A stretch of DNA of 64,000 bases, taken from NCBI RefSeq assembly GCF_002749615.1, contig NZ_CP024201.1, positions 930,001 to 994,000 of the forward strand. The letters are read 5' to 3'. Positions 43,323-51,629 of this stretch are shown piece after piece. Below the pieces are notes generated by a model. It did not search any database and was not told the origin of the DNA. It was given only the letters and a program-made list of their open reading frames with translations. Positions within the stretch are counted from its first letter, which is position 1; each line of letters begins with the position of its first letter. The DNA comes from Caulobacter mirabilis. GTDB lineage: Bacteria; Pseudomonadota; Alphaproteobacteria; Caulobacterales; Caulobacteraceae. A program made the position numbers and the translations under genes.

Positions 43323-43458
43323 TTGCGTGGTTCGAGACGCGGACCTGATGGTCCGCTCCTCACCATGACGAATGTGGGTGAGTCCTGCTGAATTCGTCAT
43401 CCTGAGGAGCGAGCCCCTGGCGACCCCGGACTGGATCCGGGGCTCGAAGGACGCAATG
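43323..43458 (-). repeat. Intergenic palindromic repeat R1, copy C
   Basis: Inverse orientation of copy A: TTGCGTGGTTCGAGACGCGG at the left and GGGGCTCGAAGGACGCAATG at the right, with CTCCTCACCATGACGAAT and ATTCGTCATCCTGAGGAGCG between them. It lies between two SDR genes that run in the same direction. Confidence 0.85.
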
Positions 43459-43518
43459 CCTGTCCCCTTCGAACGGCGCGGAGTCTATGCTCGGGGCTCT
43501 TCAACGGAGAGCTTCCCC

Positions 43519-44376
43519 ATGTCCCTCGCCGGCAAGACCCTCTTCATCACCGGCGCGAGCCGGGGCATCGGCCTGGCCATCGGCCTGCGGGCGGCGAAGG
43601 ACGGCGCCAACGTCGTCGTCGCGGCCAAGACCGCCGAGCCGCATCCCAAGCTGCCCGGCACGATCTACAGCGCCGCCGAGGCGATCGAGGCCGCCGGCGG
43701 CCAAGCCCTGCCGCTGGTCGTCGATGTCCGCGACGAGGCCAGCGTCTACGACGCCGTCGACAAGGCCGTGGCCCGCTTCGGCGGCATCGACATCTGCGTG
43801 AACAACGCCAGCGCCATCAGCCTGACGCCGACCGAGGCGACGGACATGAAGCGCTACGACCTGATGCATCAGATCAACGCCCGCGGGACCTTCCTGGTCT
43901 CCAAGGCCTGCATCCCGCACCTGAAGAAGGCGGCCAACCCGCACGTGCTGGCGCTGTCGCCGCCGCTGGACCTGGCCCCGCACTGGTTCGGGCGTCACGT
44001 CGCCTACACGGTGGCCAAGTACAACATGAGCATGTTCATGCTCGGCATGGCGGACGAGTATCGCGACGACGGCATCGCCTTCAACGGCCTGTGGCCGCGC
44101 ACCGGCATCGCCACGGCGGCGATCCAGTTCGCCCTGGCCGGCGACGAGGGCATGAAGCACTGCCGCACGCCGGACATCATGGCCGACGCGGCCCACGCCA
44201 TCTTCAGCAAGAAGGCCTCGGAGTTCACCGGCCGGTTCCTCATCGACGACACCTTCCTCTATGAGGAGGGCTTTCGTGATTTCGAAGTGTACCGCGTGGA
44301 CCCGACCAAGCCCCTGATGCCCGACTTCTTCGTGCCCGAGTCGATCCCCGCGCCCCCGGGAGTGAAGATCGGATGA
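43519..44376 (+). CDS. SDR oxidoreductase, HSDL2-like
   Basis: A 285-residue short-chain dehydrogenase of the HSDL2 group. It starts MSLAGKTLFITGASRGIGLA, has VVAAKTAEPHPKLPGTIYSA (the HSDL2-specific insert) and a catalytic VNNASAISLTPT. LALSPPLDLAPHWFGRHVAYTVAKYNMS contains YTVAK with the active Tyr and Lys. Its catalytic Ser is in ALSPP. There is no SCP2 sterol-carrier domain, unlike animal HSDL2. ATG 43519. Its end overlaps the next GNAT by four bases (ATGA). Confidence 0.92.
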   Translation: MSLAGKTLFITGASRGIGLAIGLRAAKDGANVVVAAKTAEPHPKLPGTIYSAAEAIEAAGGQALPLVVDVRDEASVYDAVDKAVARFGGIDICVNNASAISLTPTEATDMKRYDLMHQINARGTFLVSKACIPHLKKAANPHVLALSPPLDLAPHWFGRHVAYTVAKYNMSMFMLGMADEYRDDGIAFNGLWPRTGIATAAIQFALAGDEGMKHCRTPDIMADAAHAIFSKKASEFTGRFLIDDTFLYEEGFRDFEVYRVDPTKPLMPDFFVPESIPAPPGVKIG

Positions 44377-44852
44377 GCCAAGTCACCCTCCGCCGCGCCG
44401 TCGCCGCCGACGCGCCGGCCATCTTCAAGTTCGTCATGGACCTGGCGATCCACCACGAGCATGCCGACGAGGTGGAGACGACCCTGGCCGACATCGAACG
44501 GGAGTTCTTCGGCCCGACGCCGCACGCCTACTGCGAACTGGCCGAGCTGGACGGCGAGCTGCTCGGCTTCACCACCTGGTTCTACAGCTTCTCCAGCTGG
44601 ACCGGCCGGCGCGGGATCTATCTGGAAGACCTGTTCGTCACCGACTCCGCCCGGGGCACCGGCGCCGGCCGGCTGCTGATGGCCGATCTCGCGCGGCGCT
44701 GCGTCGCCGAGAAGCTGCCGCGCATCGAATGGGCGGTCATCCCGGAGAACGAGGGCGGCATGGCCTTCTACAGCAAGCTCGGCGCCGCGCCGCAGGATCA
44801 CGCGATCTGGCGGCTGGACGGGGAGGCGTTGACGAGGCTCGCCGCCTCGTGA
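44373..44852 (+). CDS. GNAT acetyltransferase, SAT-like
   Basis: A 159-residue GNAT close to spermidine/thialysine acetyltransferases: FTTWFYSFSSWTGRRGIYLEDLFV is the SAT signature region, followed by SARGTGAGRLLMADLARRC (acetyl-CoA site). The end IPENEGGMAFYSKLGA has the usual Asn and Tyr. Polyamines or thialysine-like amines are the expected acceptors by family only. It overlaps both neighbours by four bases, so the three genes are translationally coupled. Confidence 0.88.
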   Translation: MSQVTLRRAVAADAPAIFKFVMDLAIHHEHADEVETTLADIEREFFGPTPHAYCELAELDGELLGFTTWFYSFSSWTGRRGIYLEDLFVTDSARGTGAGRLLMADLARRCVAEKLPRIEWAVIPENEGGMAFYSKLGAAPQDHAIWRLDGEALTRLAAS

Positions 44853-45460
44853 GCGCGCCGCCGAAAACCGTCCTGGAGGTCTCGCCGGAGGAGGAGGCCG
44901 CCATCCGCCTGGCCGTGGCGACCGCCGATGTCGGCACGTTGGGGCTCGGCCGCGCCATCGCCCGACCGACGGACGCGGCCGATCTGGCGCGCTTCCTGGC
45001 CGATCCGCGGGTCTCGGACGCGATCTACGACCTGCCGCGGCCGATCGACGAGACCAACGTCCGGCGCTGGATCGTCGAGGGCGAGACCCAGTGGCGGGCG
45101 GGCCGGCGACTGCTGATCGTCAGCCGCGAGGCGACCGGCGAGATCGCCGGCTACAGCGACATCACCGTTTGGCCCGAGCGTTCGGCGGCGGAACTGGCCG
45201 GCGCCATCTCGCCCTCCCGCCAGAACGAGGGACAGGGCGGCGCCGGGGCGCTGCACACCTTCGGCTGGATCTTCGAGACCCTGGGCGTGCGGCTGATGTG
45301 CCTGACCGCGGCGACCGACAATGTCCGCTCGGCGCGGCTGATCGAGGCGGCCGGGTTCGTCCCGATGGGAACCCGCGACGCCACCCGCGCCGATGGGACG
45401 GTCCGCCGGTCGCTGTACTGGGAGATGACCCGGGATCAGTGGGCGGAGAAGTGGGGCTGA
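44849..45460 (+). CDS. GNAT acetyltransferase, RimJ/RimL-like
   Basis: A 203-residue acetyltransferase of the RimJ/RimL group. The start GTG 44849 overlaps the previous stop (GTGA). The core reads ADLARFLADPRVSDAIYDLP, then GEIAGYSDITVWPERSAAEL, then GALHTFGWIFETLGVRLMCLTAATDNVRSARLIEAAGF, the last part being the usual N-acetyl-transfer strand with NxxSxxL. The acetyl-CoA loop (SPSRQNEGQGGAGALHTF) is longer than normal. The acceptor is unknown; an R1 repeat follows. Confidence 0.85.
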   Translation: MSAPPKTVLEVSPEEEAAIRLAVATADVGTLGLGRAIARPTDAADLARFLADPRVSDAIYDLPRPIDETNVRRWIVEGETQWRAGRRLLIVSREATGEIAGYSDITVWPERSAAELAGAISPSRQNEGQGGAGALHTFGWIFETLGVRLMCLTAATDNVRSARLIEAAGFVPMGTRDATRADGTVRRSLYWEMTRDQWAEKWG

Positions 45461-45476
45461 GGCGGTGCGGACGTCG

Positions 45477-45608
45477 TGCGTCCTTCGAGCCCCGGATCAA
45501 GTCCGGGGTCGCCAGAAGCTCGCGCCTCGGGATGACGAGGTCAGCAGGCGCCAAACCACATTCGTCATGGTGAGGAGCGGGCCCTCAGGTCCGCGTCTCG
45601 ACCCACGC
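45477..45608 (+). repeat. Intergenic palindromic repeat R1, copy D
   Basis: Same order as copy A: GTGCGTCCTTCGAGCCCCGG, the hairpin CCCCGGATCAAGTCCGGGG, ATTCGTCATGGTGAGGAGCG and CCGCGTCTCGACCCACGC. It separates the GNAT gene from the convergent thiolase. Confidence 0.85.
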
Positions 45609-45609
45609 G

Positions 45610-46806
45610 CTAAGCCCGCTCGAACACCGCCGCGATGCCCTGGCCGCCGCCGATGCACATCGTCTCCAGGCCGTAGCGGCCGTCGCGCCGGTGCAGTTCG
45701 CGCAGCAGGTTGGCCAGGATGCGGCCGCCGGTGGCGCCGATCGGATGGCCCAGCGAGATGCCGCTGCCGTTGACGTTCAGCTTGTCCCGGTCGTCCCAGC
45801 CCCAGCCCTTGAGCACGGCCAGCACCTGCGGGGCGAAGGCCTCGTTCAGCTCGACCAGGTCGATGTCCTTCCAGCCGAGGCCCGTGCGCTTGAACAGGCG
45901 CTCGACGGCCGGCACCGGGCCGATGCCCATGCGCGAGGGATCGCAGCCGGCGGCGGCCCAGCTGTGGAACCAGCCCATCGGCTCCAGGCCCAGCTCGGCC
46001 AGCTTGTCCTCGGCCACGACCAGGCAGGCGGCGGCGGCGTCGTTCTGCTGGCTGGCGTTGCCGGCGGTGACCACGCCGTCCTTCTCGATGGCGCGCAGCT
46101 TGCCGAGGCTCTCCATCGTCGCGTCGGGGCGATAGCCCTCGTCGTGGTCGAAGACGATCGGATCGCCCTTCTTCTGCTTGACCAAGACCGGCGCGAGTTC
46201 GTCGGCGAACTTGCCGTCCTTCCAGGCCGCCGTGGCGCGCTGGTGGCTCATGACCGCGTATTCGTCCGACTGCTCGCGGGTGATGCCGTAGTCGCGGGCC
46301 AGGTTGTCGGCGGTCTCGATCATGCCGCTGATCACGCCGAAGCGCTCGATCGGCTGGCTCATCACCCGGCCGCGGGCGAGGCGGTCGTGCATGGTCACCG
46401 AGCCGGCGCGGGCGCCGTTGCGCATGTCGGTCGAGTAGTACTCGACGTTGCTCATGCTCTCGACGCCGCCGGCGATGACGACGTCGGCGGCCCCGGTCTG
46501 GACCATCATCGCCGCGTCGATGATCGCCTGCAGGCCCGAGCCGCAGCGGCGGTCGAGCTGGTAGCCCGGCACGTTCAGCGGGAAGCCGGCGGCCAGGGCC
46601 GACCAGCGGGCGATGCAGGGCGCCTCGCCGTTGCCGTAGCCTTGGGCGAAGATCACGTCGTCGACCCGCTCCGGATCGAGCTTCGTGCGCTCGACCAGCG
46701 CCTTGAGGATGACGGCGCCCAGCTCGCCCGCGGTCAGGCTGGAAAGCCCGCCCTGGAACTTGCCGACGGCGGTGCGGATGGGGCTGACGATGGCGACTCT
46801 GCGCAT
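45610..46806 (-). CDS. Acetyl-CoA acetyltransferase (thiolase)
   Basis: Thiolase of 398 residues, cleaving 3-ketoacyl-CoA or joining two acetyl-CoA. The acyl-enzyme Cys is in QLDRRCGSGLQAIIDAA; the catalytic His is in GSGISLGHPIGATGGRI and the second Cys in TMCIGGGQGIA. Start ATG 46806 (MRRVAIVSPIRTAVGKFQG). The upstream SDR on the same strand, probably in one operon across an R3 repeat, suggests a beta-oxidation-like pair acting on branched or sterol-derived acyl-CoA. The exact substrate is unknown. Confidence 0.95.
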   Translation of the reverse strand: MRRVAIVSPIRTAVGKFQGGLSSLTAGELGAVILKALVERTKLDPERVDDVIFAQGYGNGEAPCIARWSALAAGFPLNVPGYQLDRRCGSGLQAIIDAAMMVQTGAADVVIAGGVESMSNVEYYSTDMRNGARAGSVTMHDRLARGRVMSQPIERFGVISGMIETADNLARDYGITREQSDEYAVMSHQRATAAWKDGKFADELAPVLVKQKKGDPIVFDHDEGYRPDATMESLGKLRAIEKDGVVTAGNASQQNDAAAACLVVAEDKLAELGLEPMGWFHSWAAAGCDPSRMGIGPVPAVERLFKRTGLGWKDIDLVELNEAFAPQVLAVLKGWGWDDRDKLNVNGSGISLGHPIGATGGRILANLLRELHRRDGRYGLETMCIGGGQGIAAVFERA

Positions 46807-46821
46807 TCGAGACCTCTCAAA

Positions 46822-46919
46822 CTGTCATCCCGGCCGGAGCGAAGCGGAGAGCCGGGACCCAGACTGCAGTGCGGTGACCCCTGGGGCCCGGACCGGCCTT
46901 CGGCCGTCCGGGATGACAG
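46822..46919. repeat. Intergenic palindromic repeat R3, copy B
   Basis: A 98 bp palindrome from CTGTCATCCCGG to CCGGGATGACAG; the inner CCGGAGCGAAGCGGAGAGCC is identical to copy A at 10495. It lies between thiolase and SDR genes of one strand, so the two would be transcribed through it. Confidence 0.85.
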
Positions 46920-46928
46920 GGAAGGGTG

Positions 46929-47846
46929 TCAGATCGGGTCGTACGGGAACACCGAGGCGGTCGCGCCGGCGTCGAAGAAGCTGTTCTTCATGGCCGGCAG
47001 CGCCACGTCGAGCAGGCTGCGCGGGGTCCAGCCCTCGGTGTTGGCCATGTTGCGGACCGGGCGGGGCTGGTCGAACAGGATCACCTCGTTGCCGCGCACG
47101 GCGAAGATCTGGCCGCTGACGTCCTTGGCCTCGGGCGAGGCGAGGGCGACCGCCAGCTGCGCCACCTGGTCGGCGCGCATGGCGTTCTTCATCCGGGCGA
47201 CGCGCTGGGCCGAGGCCTCGTCCTTCACCGGGATGGTGGCGATCATGCGGGTCCAGGCGAACGGCGCGATGACGTTGCTGCGCACGCCCTTGATCGCGCC
47301 TTCCATGGCCAGGATCCGCGACAGGCCGACCACGCCCAGCTTGGCGGCGGCGTAGTTGGCCTGGCCGATGTTGCCGATCAGGCCGCTGGTCGAGGTGAAG
47401 TGGACATAGGTCCCGTCCTGCTGGTCGCGGAACAGCTCCACAGAGGCGCGGGAGACGTTGAAGGCGCCGCGCAGATGGACGTCGATGACCTTGTCCCAGT
47501 CGTCCTCGGACATCTTGTGGAACATGCCGTCGCGCAGGATGCCGGCCGGATTGATGATGGCGTGCAGGGCGCCGAACGTGTCCTTGGCCTGTTCGACCAT
47601 GCCCTGGACGGCCTTGTAGTCGGTGACGCTGTCGGAGTTGGCGACCGCTTCGCCCCCGGCGGCGCGGATCTCGGCGGCGGTGGCCTCGGCCGGGCCGGCG
47701 TCGCCGGCGTCGCCGCCCGCGACACTGCCGCCCAGGTCGTTGACGACCACCTTGGCGCCTTCGCGCGCCGCCAGCAGGGCGCACTCCTTGCCGATCCCGC
47801 CGGCCGCGCCGGTTACCAGGACGACCTTGCCCTCAAGCACGCCCAT
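46929..47846 (-). CDS. SDR 3-hydroxyacyl-CoA dehydrogenase-like (MFE-2 type)
   Basis: A 305-residue short-chain dehydrogenase resembling the dehydrogenase part of peroxisomal MFE-2/17-beta-HSD4: KVVLVTGAAGGIGKECALLAA, KVVVNDLGGSVAGGDAG (the MFE-2 type NDLGG loop) and HFTSTSGLIGNIGQANYAAAK with catalytic Ser and Tyr/Lys. The usual NNAG reads NPAG (AIINPAGILRD). Start ATG 47846. It runs with the thiolase and would form the preceding step in a beta-oxidation-like route. Confidence 0.9.
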   Translation of the reverse strand: MGVLEGKVVLVTGAAGGIGKECALLAAREGAKVVVNDLGGSVAGGDAGDAGPAEATAAEIRAAGGEAVANSDSVTDYKAVQGMVEQAKDTFGALHAIINPAGILRDGMFHKMSEDDWDKVIDVHLRGAFNVSRASVELFRDQQDGTYVHFTSTSGLIGNIGQANYAAAKLGVVGLSRILAMEGAIKGVRSNVIAPFAWTRMIATIPVKDEASAQRVARMKNAMRADQVAQLAVALASPEAKDVSGQIFAVRGNEVILFDQPRPVRNMANTEGWTPRSLLDVALPAMKNSFFDAGATASVFPYDPI

Positions 47847-47995
47847 CCGCTGTCTCCCTTGGATTGTTCTTCCCTTTCCGACGGGTCTAAGCGCCGAACG
47901 TCGCGTCAGGCAAGCCGCCGATGACGGTTGGACGCATGGCCAACCGCGCGCCGATACGCCATGGTCAACCAGAGATTGCGATGGAGGAGTTCGTC

Positions 47996-48778
47996 ATGTC
48001 CCTCGGGCGCTTTCATGAAGACCTGCACACCCTCTGGCTGGACGACGGCCGCCGCGTCGAACTGACCAAGGCGTTCAACTACACCGACCCCAATGGCCTG
48101 CTCTGGTCGGTGCCGAAGAAGGCGATCGTCGACGGCGCCTCGATACCGCGCATCCTCTGGACGCCCCTGGGCGGTCCCTTCGAGGGCAAGTACCGCAAGG
48201 CCTCGGTCATCCACGACTTCTACTGCGACCGGCGCAGCCGGGCCTGGGAGGCCGTCCATCGCGTCTTCTACGACGCCATGATCACCTCCGGCGTGTCCGG
48301 CGGCCAGGCCAACCTGCTCTACGCCGGCGTCTACTGGGGCGGGCCGCGGTGGTCGGAGACGGTGGTCGCCAACGCCCGCCTCCGCCATCCGGACGACGGG
48401 CCTCGCAGGCCTCGGAACCGGCCCCTCGGCGTGGACTTCGGCGACGACGAGGCGTCGTGGGAAGGTCCCGACCAGGGCATCGGCCTGGAGCCGCCGGACA
48501 TCGACCTGGGCGGCGGCGAGGAGACGTTCGAGACCCGCACCGTCGTCGAGCAGTACGCCCTGCCGCCTGACGCGCTGGCGAATCTGGGCGGCGCCATCGC
48601 CGGCAAGGACCTCAGCCTCGACGAGATCGAGCGGCTGGTCGATCAGCGGACGCAGCGGCTGGAGCCGCACCGGGTCGAGCTGGGCGACGGCGAGCGCTAC
48701 CGCCCGTTGGCGTTCGATGGCGACGCGGACGCGCTGAAGGGGCTGTGGTCGGACCTGGGCCTCGACGACAAGCCCTAG
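47996..48778 (+). CDS. DUF1353 domain protein
   Basis: A 260-residue protein. The first 120 residues carry the DUF1353 pattern: GLLWSVPKKAIVDGASIPRILW, then KASVIHDFYCDRRSRAWEAVHRVFYDAM, then LLYAGVYWGGPRW. DUF1353 proteins also occur in phages, but there are no phage genes here. The last 130 residues are acidic and low in structure. ATG 47996 is chosen because GGAGGAG lies six bases ahead. Function unknown. Confidence 0.85.
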   Translation: MSLGRFHEDLHTLWLDDGRRVELTKAFNYTDPNGLLWSVPKKAIVDGASIPRILWTPLGGPFEGKYRKASVIHDFYCDRRSRAWEAVHRVFYDAMITSGVSGGQANLLYAGVYWGGPRWSETVVANARLRHPDDGPRRPRNRPLGVDFGDDEASWEGPDQGIGLEPPDIDLGGGEETFETRTVVEQYALPPDALANLGGAIAGKDLSLDEIERLVDQRTQRLEPHRVELGDGERYRPLAFDGDADALKGLWSDLGLDDKP

Positions 48779-48781
48779 CCG

Positions 48782-50032
48782 TCAGGCGAGCCGATCGGCC
48801 TTGCGCAGGTCGGGGAACAGCTTGGCCCAGAGCACGGTGACGCCGAGGGCGGCGATCCCGCCGCCGACCACGGCGACCACCGGGCCGACGAACCTGGCCA
48901 CGACGCCGCCGCGGAACTCGCCGAGTTCGTTCGAGGCGCCGATGAACAGCGAGGACACCGTCGCCACCCGGCCGCGCATGTGGTCGGGCGTCACCAGCTG
49001 GACCAGGGTCTGGCGGATGTAGACGCTGATCATGTCCGCCGCGCCCAGCACGATCAGGGCCGCGACCGAGAGCCACATCAGCTTGGACAGGCCGAACACC
49101 ACGGTGCCCAGGGCGAAGATGCCGACGGCGACAAACATGATCCGGCCGGCGTTGCGGCGGATCGCCGAGGCGGCGAGGTAGAAGGCCATGGCGGCGGCGC
49201 CGATCGCCGGGGCGGCGCGCAGCAGGCCGAAGCCTTCCGGGCCGACATGCAGCACGTCCTTGGCGTAGACCGGCAGCATGGCCGTGGCGCCGGCCAGGAT
49301 CACCGCGGCCAGGTCTAGCGAGATGGCCCCGAAGACGATCTTGTTGGTCCAGACGTAGACCAGGCCTTCCTTCATCAGCGCCCAGCGCGACCCGGGCTGC
49401 ACCTCGGGCTGGGTGTTGCTCCTGATCAGCGAGATGGTCGTCACGGCGATCAGGTACAGGGCCGCGGCCACGCCGTAGGACAGGGCGGGCGAGATGGCGA
49501 CGACGATGCCGCCGATCGCCGGCCCGGCGATCGAGGCGGTCTGCCAGGCGAGGCTGTTCCAGGCGATGGCGCGCGGCAGCAGGTGCCGGGGCACCAGCAT
49601 CGGACCCATGGCCGTGTTGGCCGGCGCGAAGAAGGCGCGCGAGGCGCCGAACAGCGCCGCGCTGCCGAGCAGCATCCAGACCGAGGCGTGGTGCGTGAAG
49701 GCGGCCACCGCCAGCAGCACGGCCACGGCGATCTCGGAGGCGTAGGTGAACTTCAGGATGCGGCGGCGGTCGTAGCGGTCGGCGGTCTCGCCGGCCGGCA
49801 GGGCCAGCAGGAGCACCGGCACGAAGCTGATCAGGCCCAGCAGGCTGACCATGAAGGCCGACTGCTTCACGTCCATGGTCTGGCGGGCCAGGCTGTAGAC
49901 ATGCCAGCCCAGCGCCACGGACTGGATCTGGACCCCCAGGACCGCGGTCCACCGCGAAATCCAGAAGAGAATGAAATCGCCCTGCCGAAGCAGGGCGCGG
50001 GTCGATGTGTCGGGTTCGGCGGACTCTGACAT
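48782..50032 (-). CDS. MFS transporter (EntS-like)
   Basis: A twelve-helix major facilitator exporter of 416 residues, close to the MFS_3 (EntS, enterobactin exporter) group. GETADRYDRRRILKFTYASE is the conserved loop 2-3 motif (D-R-x-R-R-R form), RSNTQPEVQPGSRW the central loop and TPDHMRGRVATVSSLFIGAS the conserved loop 10-11 motif. ATG 50032 follows AGGAGAAGG. The substrate is unknown and no siderophore biosynthesis is nearby. The C-terminal end faces the DUF1353 gene. Confidence 0.9.
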   Translation of the reverse strand: MSESAEPDTSTRALLRQGDFILFWISRWTAVLGVQIQSVALGWHVYSLARQTMDVKQSAFMVSLLGLISFVPVLLLALPAGETADRYDRRRILKFTYASEIAVAVLLAVAAFTHHASVWMLLGSAALFGASRAFFAPANTAMGPMLVPRHLLPRAIAWNSLAWQTASIAGPAIGGIVVAISPALSYGVAAALYLIAVTTISLIRSNTQPEVQPGSRWALMKEGLVYVWTNKIVFGAISLDLAAVILAGATAMLPVYAKDVLHVGPEGFGLLRAAPAIGAAAMAFYLAASAIRRNAGRIMFVAVGIFALGTVVFGLSKLMWLSVAALIVLGAADMISVYIRQTLVQLVTPDHMRGRVATVSSLFIGASNELGEFRGGVVARFVGPVVAVVGGGIAALGVTVLWAKLFPDLRKADRLA

Positions 50033-50252
50033 GAGCCTTCTCCTTTGCGCCCGTATCGCCGGTCTCGCAACCATCGTTGACGACAGGGTTCGCTGACCGT
50101 ATGTGCGCGGCCATCAGTGGCGATGGAGCGAGGGCCGCATGCGCAGCCTCCGACGAACGAGCCGCCGCGCCAGCCGCGCGGCCGACTAGCCGCCCCGGGC
50201 CTTACGAAGGCGCGGGGTTCGTTCTCCTGTTCCTTCTCCGGTTCCTTCCTCC

Positions 50253-50741
50253 ATGTCCCAGATTTCCTACCGGCCCGAAACGGCCGACGACGCGCCGCTG
50301 ATCGAAGCCCTGCTCGAACGGGCCTTCGGACCCGGCCGCCACGCCAAGGCCGCCGACCGGCTGCGCGAGAATAACCGCCTGATCCCCGAGCTCAGCTTCA
50401 CGGCCTGGGACGGCGACCGCCTCGCCGGCTCGGTGCGGATGTGGCCGGTGACCATCGCCGGCGAGCCGGTGGTGTTCCTCGGCCCGATCGCCGTCGAGGC
50501 CGAGCTTCGCAAGCACAAGATCGGTCAGCAGCTGGTCGAGTTGGCCTGCGAGGCCTCGGCCCGGGTCGGCTGGCGCGCGGTGCTGCTGGTCGGCGACGCG
50601 CCCTACTTCGGCCGGGTGGGCTTCGAGGCCGAGCCGGCGCGGGGCGTGGTCATGCCCGGTCCCGTCGACCAGCGCCGGGTGCTGCTGAAGCCCCTGCGCG
50701 ACGGCGGCGCCGACGGGCTGGCGGGGCCGGTGTGGCGCTAG
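50253..50741 (+). CDS. GNAT acetyltransferase, YhbS-like
   Basis: A 162-residue GNAT with RPETADDAPLIEALLERAFGPG, then the acetyl-CoA loop LGPIAVEAELRKHKIGQQLVELA, then VLLVGDAPYFGRVGFEAEPA, the YhbS-type end with GDxxYYxRFGF. The start at 50253 gives MSQISYRPET; it lacks a clear ribosome site, so an upstream start cannot be excluded. The acceptor is unknown. Confidence 0.88.
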   Translation: MSQISYRPETADDAPLIEALLERAFGPGRHAKAADRLRENNRLIPELSFTAWDGDRLAGSVRMWPVTIAGEPVVFLGPIAVEAELRKHKIGQQLVELACEASARVGWRAVLLVGDAPYFGRVGFEAEPARGVVMPGPVDQRRVLLKPLRDGGADGLAGPVWR

Positions 50742-50774
50742 AGCGGGTCGACATTCAGCCTGAGTTCCCCAAAT

Positions 50775-50885
50775 CCGCCTATCCCGGCGAAGGCCGGGAC
50801 CCAGTTTCAGGGCGGAATGTCGGCGGATAGTCTCCAAATTCAGGCGCTCAGGCGGCTGGGTCCCGGCCTTCGCCGGAATAGGCGG
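50775..50885. repeat. Palindromic repeat R4, copy A
   Basis: A 111 bp element whose 30-bp arms (50775-50804 and 50856-50885) match at 29 positions: left arm contains CCCGGCGAAGGCCGGGACCC and the right arm its complement. It lies between the GNAT gene and the TetR gene, which converge on it. Confidence 0.85.
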
Positions 50886-50912
50886 GGACAATAGCTCGAA
50901 CGTCGATCCGGG

Positions 50913-51494
50913 CTAACTGGGACGGCGGCTCGGCAGCCAGGACAGGATCAGCGACGTCAGCAAGCCGGCCGCCTCGGCCTCGGGCAGGGACCCGTCGAGC
51001 ATGCGCCCGGCAAGGGCGTCGCCGGCGCCGACGACGGCGATGCAGCGCAGCCTCAGCTCCGCGTCGTCGAGGTCGACGAGCGGCCGGAACGCGACCACGT
51101 AGGTCTCGACGTAGCGGTCGATCAGCTCGCGCTGGAAGGCCTCCAGCGCCGGGTCGCCCTGCAAGGCGACGGCGATCGCGAAGGCTTCCGGCCCGACCGT
51201 CGCATAGCAGCGTATGGTCGCCTGGCCCGCCGCCCGCGCGGAGGCGCCGAAGCCTGCGTCCGCCTTGGCCAAGGTCTCGCGGAGGGTCTGATGCTGCCGG
51301 TCGGCGATGTCGCGGTAGAGCTGCATCAGCAGGCCCGCCCGCGTCTCGAAATGCTGGTAGGCGACCGGCCGGCTGACCCCCGCGCGCTCGGCGAGATGGC
51401 CCAGGGTCAGGGCGTTGGCCCCCTTCGTCCGCGCGATCTCCAGGGCCGTCGCCAGCAGCTGCGCCCTGCGTTCCGCCTTGCTGAGCTTACCCAT
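50913..51494 (-). CDS. TetR-family transcriptional regulator
   Basis: A 193-residue repressor. HTH: KAERRAQLLATALEIARTKG, then LTLGHLAERAGVSRPVAYQHFETRAGLLMQLYRDI, the usual TetR start. The C-terminal helices form the ligand pocket. The ATG is at 51494 (GTG one codon earlier). It is divergent from an NAD(P)-binding protein, and a 19-bp palindrome lies between them, so it probably represses both. Confidence 0.93.
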   Translation of the reverse strand: MGKLSKAERRAQLLATALEIARTKGANALTLGHLAERAGVSRPVAYQHFETRAGLLMQLYRDIADRQHQTLRETLAKADAGFGASARAAGQATIRCYATVGPEAFAIAVALQGDPALEAFQRELIDRYVETYVVAFRPLVDLDDAELRLRCIAVVGAGDALAGRMLDGSLPEAEAAGLLTSLILSWLPSRRPS

Positions 51495-51564
51495 CACGGT
51501 TCCACCGGACTTTTCGACGGCGAGCCCTTGCGGCCGTCAGGTCATGCATCCACTTACACACTGT

Positions 51565-51583
51565 AACTTACATTTTGTAAGTT
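51565..51583. promoter_or_regulatory. TetR operator (8-3-8 palindrome)
   Basis: AACTTACA TTT TGTAAGTT, a perfect palindrome in the divergent gap, with a second CTTACACACTGTAACT-type half next to it. It is 71 bp from the tetR start and 46 bp from the other gene. Confidence 0.75.
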
Positions 51584-51629
51584 CTAACAATGACCCAAGA
51601 CGCTTGGGCGGACCAGAGGGAATCTCGAC

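Noticed and set aside
47996-48778. Phage remnant because of DUF1353
   Set aside because: DUF1353 is seen in phages but no other phage gene, integrase or att-like repeat is nearby.
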